Shown here: piece by piece, positions 59,731-64,000 of the stretch
Layout of the letters: the number at the start of each line of letters is the position of its first letter
Position numbering within the stretch: position 1 is the stretch's first letter
Source of the DNA: CAZAMP01 sp964486455
Lineage (GTDB): Bacteria; Eisenbacteria; RBG-16-71-46; CAZAMP01
Assembly: GCA_964486455.1 (NCBI GenBank)
Contig: CAZAMP010000018.1
Span: 1 to 64,000, forward strand
Reading direction: 5' to 3'
DNA length: 64,000 bases
Notes under the pieces: model-generated
Database searches by the model: none
What the model saw: the letters and a program-made list of their open reading frames with translations, nothing else
What the model was told of the DNA's origin: nothing
Made by a program: the position numbers and the translations under genes

Positions 59731-60408
59731 ATGGCGCCCATGAAGGTTTTCGTCCAACCCGCGCTGGCGCTTCTGATCGCAACGACGCTCGCCACCGGAA
59801 TCGCGGATGCGCAGCCCGTCGATGCCGAGGTGACACTGAACCTCTTCACGAACGGCTGGTATGGAGCAAGTTGCCAGGGTTTCGAGGAGAACCACTACAC
59901 GCGCTGCGATGACGTGGAGAACCATCCCGTGCCGCCCGAAGCCAACATGATGTTCTTGTGGGTGATCGTCAGCCGCGAAGGTGGGTTTCCGAACGGAATA
60001 GGAGGCCTGCAGTTCGGGATCGAGTACGACGGTCCTGCAACCATGCACTGGAACCTTTGCACAAGCGGTGCCGAAATCCCCCAGGGCGGCTGGCCCGAAA
60101 GTGGCGCGGGAAACGCCGTGACTTGGGAGGGGGGGTGCCACAACCCACCGGGCGAGAACGCCCGCGTGGGCCACTTCATTCTCTACGGCGAGCTCACTGG
60201 CACGTTTCGGCTTACCGCCGACCCGCGGGTCGGCCAAGCGGTGTGGGCCGACTGCACTCCCAACTCCTACGAGATCTGCCCAGGCAATCTCGCCGTGATA
60301 GACATCGAAGAACACGCGTTCCCGCTGTGCGGCGACAACTGCGGAGCCACTCCGATTCGTGTACGATCCTGGAGCCGAATCAAGAGCCACTACAGATCCG
60401 GAACGTAA
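59731..60408 (+). CDS. Small secreted protein with C-terminal WSxIK tag, unknown function
   Basis: 225 residues, GGAAGGAG upstream. Signal peptide PALALLIATTLATGIADA. The mature domain has a cohesin-like beta pattern (FLWVIVSREGGFPNGIGGLQ, VGHFILYGELTGTFRLTAD), with eight Cys spread along it. The last residues ATPIRVRSWSRIKSHYR match the tags of the beta-helix proteins at 56969, 58419 and 15560. I do not recognise a named family. It is divergent from the beta-helix gene at 58419, with 139 bp between. Confidence 0.8.
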   Translation: MAPMKVFVQPALALLIATTLATGIADAQPVDAEVTLNLFTNGWYGASCQGFEENHYTRCDDVENHPVPPEANMMFLWVIVSREGGFPNGIGGLQFGIEYDGPATMHWNLCTSGAEIPQGGWPESGAGNAVTWEGGCHNPPGENARVGHFILYGELTGTFRLTADPRVGQAVWADCTPNSYEICPGNLAVIDIEEHAFPLCGDNCGATPIRVRSWSRIKSHYRSGT

Positions 60409-60445
60409 TAGAGATCTTGGCGAGTCGAACACAATGGAGGAAACG

Positions 60446-60655
60446 ATGCGGTACGGCGCGCGGAACAAGCTCACGGCCAAGGTGAAGTCGATCAAGAAGG
60501 GCCAGGTGATGGGTCTCGTAAAGTTCGACGTGACGACACCCTCCGAGATGGCCTCCGTTCTCACCGTGGAATCGATCGAGCACCTCGACCTCAAAGAAGG
60601 CGACGAGATCCAGCTGGTGATCAAGGCAATCCATGTTCTGCCCGTGAGGGACTAG
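60446..60655 (+). CDS. Single-domain Mop (molybdate/tungstate-binding TOBE) protein
   Basis: 69 residues from ATG 60446, with GGAGG five bases upstream (an ATG at 60434 contains that site). The whole protein is one Mop domain: RYGARNKLTAKVKSIKKG, MGLVKFDVTTP, EMASVLTVESIEHLDLKEGD, QLVIKAIHVLPVRD. Mop proteins bind molybdate or tungstate as oligomers in the cytoplasm. No other molybdenum gene is adjacent. The 38-bp gap to the secreted gene before it could allow co-transcription. Confidence 0.88.
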   Translation: MRYGARNKLTAKVKSIKKGQVMGLVKFDVTTPSEMASVLTVESIEHLDLKEGDEIQLVIKAIHVLPVRD

Positions 60656-60845
60656 CCGAACAAGGACGGAACGGACCGGCCACGCCCCGATCACGGGGCT
60701 TCAGGCCCAGATCGTCATGGCGCATACCGCCCCCCTCGGATTACTATTTGCCGATCTGACTAGCTCTCTCATACGGGTCGGTCCGGTAGCGCCGGCCGCG
60801 ACGCACGCCCGGGCGGCCCCTTCGACATCACGGAAGGAGTCGTTC

Positions 60846-63635
60846 ATGTTTCGCGCCACTCCACGCCTGATCGTCCCGCTGGCCACTACACTCATCGCGT
60901 GCATCGCACCGTTCGCGGTCGCCGACAGTCCTCCGACGTCCGATCTTCCAAAGGGAATCGAGTTCGTCACGTCGGTGGAGGGCATCACGGAGTACCGTCT
61001 CGACAACGGTCTGCAGGTTCTTCTCTTTCCGGATCCTTCGAAGCAGACCACGACAGTTTGCATCACGTATCTCGTCGGGTCGAAGCACGAAGGCTACGGC
61101 GAGACGGGGATGGCTCACCTCCTCGAGCACCTCGTGTTCAAGGGTTCGGAGAATCACCCGGACATTCCTCAGGAACTCACAGCGCATGGCTGCCGCCCGA
61201 ACGGATCGACCTGGGTGGATCGCACGAACTACTTCGAAACGTTCGCCGCTACCGATGAAAACCTCGAGTGGGCCCTCGATCTCGAGTCGGACCGGATGAT
61301 CAACTGCTTCATCTCGCGTAAGGATCTGGATTCCGAGATGACCGTCGTCAGAAACGAGTTCGAGATGGGTGAGAACAGCCCGATGCGCGTCCTCGAGGAG
61401 CGCGTCTACTCGACGGCCTACCTCTGGCACAACTACGGCAAGTCGACCATCGGTGCGCGGTCTGACATCGAGAACGTTCCGATCGATAGGCTGAAGGCGT
61501 TCTACACGAAGTGGTACCGGCCCGACAACGCCGTGCTCGTGGTATCCGGTCGGTTCGACGCCCAACGCACGCTGGCACTCATTGACGAGAAATTCAGCCC
61601 GCTCACGCCCCCTGACATTCCGCTCCACCACACGTACACGATCGAACCGGCGCAGGACGGCGAACGCAGTGTCATGCTCCGGCGGGTGGGCGACACGCAG
61701 GCGGTCGCTCTCGCCTACCACATTCCTTCAGCTGTGCATCCCGACTACGCGCCCGTGCAGGCGCTGTCATTCCTGCTGGGCGATACGCCGTCGGGCGCCC
61801 TCCATGAAGCGCTCGTCGAGACGAACCTGGCCGCTACAGTTCGCGCGCGCGCGGACCGTTTCGCGGACCCCGGCCTTCTCTACATGACGGCCGAGGTCCG
61901 GGCGGATCGATCCCTCGATGCGGCGCGAGAAGAAATGATCGCGGTCGTCGAGGGATTCGCGGAGACGCCCCCAACCGAGGAGGAGGTGGACCGCGCGAAA
62001 ACCAACCTACTCCGCAACTGGGAAATGCGGCTCAGAAATTCCCAGTGGGCGGCAATCGGTCTCAGCGAGTGGTGCGCGCAGGGCGACTGGCGCCTCTTCT
62101 TCCTCCATCGTGACAACCTGCAGCAGGTCACCGCCGAAGACGTTCACCGCGTGGCCGGCGAATATCTCGTCACGACCAACCGAACGGTTGGGCTCTACGT
62201 CCCCACCGACGAACCGGCGCGCGCCGATGTGCCCGAGACCCCGGTCGTGGCCGAGTTGCTCGAGGGCTACGCCGGCAGCGAGGCGATGGCGACGGGTGAG
62301 GAATTCGACGCGACCCCGGAGAACATCGAGTCGCGCGTCGTGCGGGAAAGCCTGCCCGGCGGCCTCAATCTGGTGCTCCTCCCGAAGAAGACACGCGGAG
62401 AGAAGGTGAACCTCTCTCTTTCGCTTCACTTCGGTGACGAGAAGAGCCTCCGAAACAAGGCGCGGATCGGCGAGATCACCGCGCGCATGCTGAACCGCGG
62501 CACGAAGAACCGCTCCCGCCAAGAGATCGAGGACGAGATCGATCGTCTCAAGGGGCGCGTCTCTGTCTGGGGCATGGCCGCCGGCGTGACCGGGTCGATC
62601 GAGACGACGCGGGAGAACTTCCCGGATGCGCTAGCGCTGCTGGCCGAGATTCTCCAAGAGCCGACGTTTCCGGAGTCAGAGCTCGAGCAGCTGCGCGAGG
62701 AAACGCTTCTTCAGCTCGAAGAGTGGACGACCAATCCCCGCGTGCTCGCCCAGATCACTTACGCGCGACACATGAACCCCTGGCCGAAAGAGGACGTGCG
62801 TTACACCGCCACGTTGGATGAGGAGATCGAAGAGATCAAGCTGCTGACGCGCGAAGATCTCGCCGAGTTCCATGCCGACTTCTACGGCGCGAGCTATGGC
62901 GAGCTTGGGATCGTCGGCGACATCGATCCGGAAGAGGCCACGGCACTCGCCTCGCAGCTCTTCGACGACTGGAAGAACGCCACGCCGTACGAGCGGCTCA
63001 CCGAAGAGTTCAGCGACCGGCCTGCGGTCATCGAATCGATCGAGGTGCCGGACAAAGAGAGCGCCGTGTTTCGGGCCGGGACACGCGTCAACATGCGCGA
63101 CGACAACCCGGACTATCCGGCCATGGTTCTCGGCAACTTCATGACCGGCGGCGGCTTCTTGAACTCTCGTCTGGCTACGCGGATCCGCCGGACCGACGGG
63201 CTCAGCTACGGCGTCGGATCGTTCTTCTACGCCGACGCGTGGGACGAGGTCGGAGCCTTTGGGGCGTTCGCGATCTATGCGCCGCAGAACGACGCGAAAC
63301 TGATCACGGCATTCGAGGAGGAAATCCAGCGCGTTCTCGACAGCGGCTTCGCGGACGAGGAGATCGCCGAGGCAAAGTCCGGTTGGCTGCAGTCACGCGA
63401 GGTCTCGCGCAGTCAGGAGCGGGAGTTGGTCGGCGCGCTGGCGCGTCGCCAGGAGCAGGGACGCACGCTCGCGTGGGACGCGCTTCTCGAGACCAAAATC
63501 GCGGAGCTTACGAACACGCAGATCCTCGAAGCGTTTCGAAAGTACATCGATCTGAAGAAGATCTCGATTGTGCGCGCGGGAAACTTCGCGGGGGCGGCGG
63601 AAAAGGCCGCCGCCGTCGCCGAGCGGGCGGACTGA
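60846..63635 (+). CDS. Exported M16-family metallopeptidase (insulinase-like, two halves)
   Basis: 929 residues from ATG 60846, GGAAGGAG upstream. Signal peptide RLIVPLATTLIACIAPFAVA. The first M16 half carries the inverted zinc motif GMAHLLEHLVFKGS (His91-x2-Glu94-His95), with the downstream Glu in the NEFEMGENSPMRVLEERVYS region. The second half (after about residue 530) has the fold (LSLSLHFGDEKSLRNKARIG, ARMLNRGTKNRSRQEIEDEI, GGGFLNSRLATRIRRTDGLSYG) but no HxxEH, as is usual for the structural half. It should degrade peptides in the periplasm or outside. The gene stands alone on its strand, with a hairpin after the stop. Confidence 0.92.
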   Translation: MFRATPRLIVPLATTLIACIAPFAVADSPPTSDLPKGIEFVTSVEGITEYRLDNGLQVLLFPDPSKQTTTVCITYLVGSKHEGYGETGMAHLLEHLVFKGSENHPDIPQELTAHGCRPNGSTWVDRTNYFETFAATDENLEWALDLESDRMINCFISRKDLDSEMTVVRNEFEMGENSPMRVLEERVYSTAYLWHNYGKSTIGARSDIENVPIDRLKAFYTKWYRPDNAVLVVSGRFDAQRTLALIDEKFSPLTPPDIPLHHTYTIEPAQDGERSVMLRRVGDTQAVALAYHIPSAVHPDYAPVQALSFLLGDTPSGALHEALVETNLAATVRARADRFADPGLLYMTAEVRADRSLDAAREEMIAVVEGFAETPPTEEEVDRAKTNLLRNWEMRLRNSQWAAIGLSEWCAQGDWRLFFLHRDNLQQVTAEDVHRVAGEYLVTTNRTVGLYVPTDEPARADVPETPVVAELLEGYAGSEAMATGEEFDATPENIESRVVRESLPGGLNLVLLPKKTRGEKVNLSLSLHFGDEKSLRNKARIGEITARMLNRGTKNRSRQEIEDEIDRLKGRVSVWGMAAGVTGSIETTRENFPDALALLAEILQEPTFPESELEQLREETLLQLEEWTTNPRVLAQITYARHMNPWPKEDVRYTATLDEEIEEIKLLTREDLAEFHADFYGASYGELGIVGDIDPEEATALASQLFDDWKNATPYERLTEEFSDRPAVIESIEVPDKESAVFRAGTRVNMRDDNPDYPAMVLGNFMTGGGFLNSRLATRIRRTDGLSYGVGSFFYADAWDEVGAFGAFAIYAPQNDAKLITAFEEEIQRVLDSGFADEEIAEAKSGWLQSREVSRSQERELVGALARRQEQGRTLAWDALLETKIAELTNTQILEAFRKYIDLKKISIVRAGNFAGAAEKAAAVAERAD

Positions 63636-63667
63636 TAGCAGGCGTTCATCACAAATCCGCGCTTCGT

Positions 63668-63706
63668 AGCGGCGGCGTTGTCAACATGTAGGGCCACGCC
63701 GCCGCT
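63668..63706 (+). terminator. Probable terminator-like stem after the M16 gene
   Basis: A perfect 11-bp GC-rich stem (AGCGGCGGCGT / ACGCCGCCGCT) with a 17-nt loop begins 33 bp after the M16 stop. No T-tract follows, so termination is inferred from position alone. Confidence 0.4.
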
Positions 63707-63779
63707 CAGGCGCCCGTGACATACGACCTACCGAAACAACGTGCGAGGGTCGCGCGAGAAGAAGTCCCCGAGCGACAAT

Positions 63780-63819
63780 TTGCTCAGTGATTGAGTAAGA
63801 TTACTCAGCCATTGAGCAA
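63780..63819. repeat. 40-bp near-perfect palindrome built from CTCAGNNATTGAG units
   Basis: TTGCTCAGTGATTGAGTAAG-half pairs with the following 20 bases along its whole length if G-T wobbles are allowed. The half-sites CTCAGTGATTGAG and CTCAGCCATTGAG are themselves dyads. A TATAAT box follows at 63824-63829. It lies between convergent genes (63635 and 63898) in otherwise gene-free sequence, so a terminator, a protein-binding site or a small element remnant are all possible. Confidence 0.5.
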
Positions 63820-63897
63820 GACATATAATCCACTGAAATCACATCGGATAGGGGAAACAAATCATCAGGAAGAACGCACTCTCGCCCCTAGAAAACC

Positions 63898-64000
63898 CCA
63901 TGGAGCGGTCCACCGGAAGCGGCCAACTCGTCCACGCGGCGGGTCACCTTCGGGTCCTCGACGAGCGGTCGGGCGTGGTGCGGCTTGATCCGCGCATCGA
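63898..64000 (-). CDS. 3' end of a protein-coding gene entering from the right edge
   Basis: On the minus strand an open frame runs from the window edge for 33 codons to a TAG at 63898-63900, ending in ELAASGGPLHGVF. Third positions are mostly G or C, like the real genes here and unlike the alternative frames. The start is outside the window and the fragment is too short to name a family. It converges on the M16 gene with the 40-bp palindrome between. Confidence 0.5.

Overview
The window is GC-rich, densely coded bacterial chromosome with almost no phage or transposon content. Several secreted proteins end in a FlgD/T9SS-like immunoglobulin fold domain (PNP near its start, D-x-x-GR in the middle, hydrophobic end). 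Others are right-handed beta-helix proteins with 'GGDWVDCLAGQ' and 'DSPC' segments near the C-terminus. In my experience this combination points to an uncultured lineage of the FCB superphylum, such as Candidatus Eisenbacteria/Eiseniibacteriota or a neighbour; this is inference, because no rRNA gene or marker protein is present.

Region 1 (1-5.4 kb) holds one giant secreted mosaic protein read on the minus strand from a TTG start: a propeller-like domain, six tandem fibronectin III repeats, a pectate-lyase-like beta-helix, further FnIII domains and a FlgD-like tail.

Region 2 (5.4-46.7 kb) is a large exopolysaccharide or cell-envelope glycan locus made of short operons on both strands. It encodes glycosyltransferases (five GT4-type genes on both strands plus one near 37.6 kb, one GT2, one membrane GT39/83-type), a Wzx-type flippase, a UPF0104/LPG-synthase-type flippase, an MBOAT O-acyltransferase with an SGNH partner, two NodB deacetylases, two heparinase II/III-like lyases, a GMC oxidoreductase, an alkaline-phosphatase-superfamily phosphodiesterase, a YdcF protein, two ATP-grasp ligases, an asparagine-synthetase-like enzyme and five FemAB/CelD-type GNAT acyltransferases. 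The mix resembles exosortase (XrtA)-associated polysaccharide loci, but no exosortase and no PEP-CTERM protein is visible. Several amide-forming enzymes together suggest a glycan decorated with amino acids or amides. No initiating sugar transferase, Wzy polymerase, Wzz/Wzc or Wza export gene is in the window. The section ends with a threonine-dehydrogenase-like SDR, a GT2/DUF2304 pair and a HIT protein.

Region 3 (47-64 kb) carries mainly secreted proteins: a trypsin-fold protease and a subtilisin-fold protease, both with FlgD-like tails; a heme-oxygenase-like diiron protein; a Cys/His-rich exported protein; a VIT-VWA / VWA pair; two tandem beta-helix paralogues; a small secreted protein; a single-domain Mop protein; an M16 peptidase; and the 3' end of a gene entering from the right edge. 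Four secreted proteins without a FlgD domain (15.6, 57.0, 58.4 and 59.7 kb) share a short C-terminal tag with a W-[GS]-x-[ILV]-K-x-x-[FY] core. I regard this as the best candidate for something undescribed.

Many very long reading frames lie antisense to these genes. They are by-products of high third-position GC and are not annotated.
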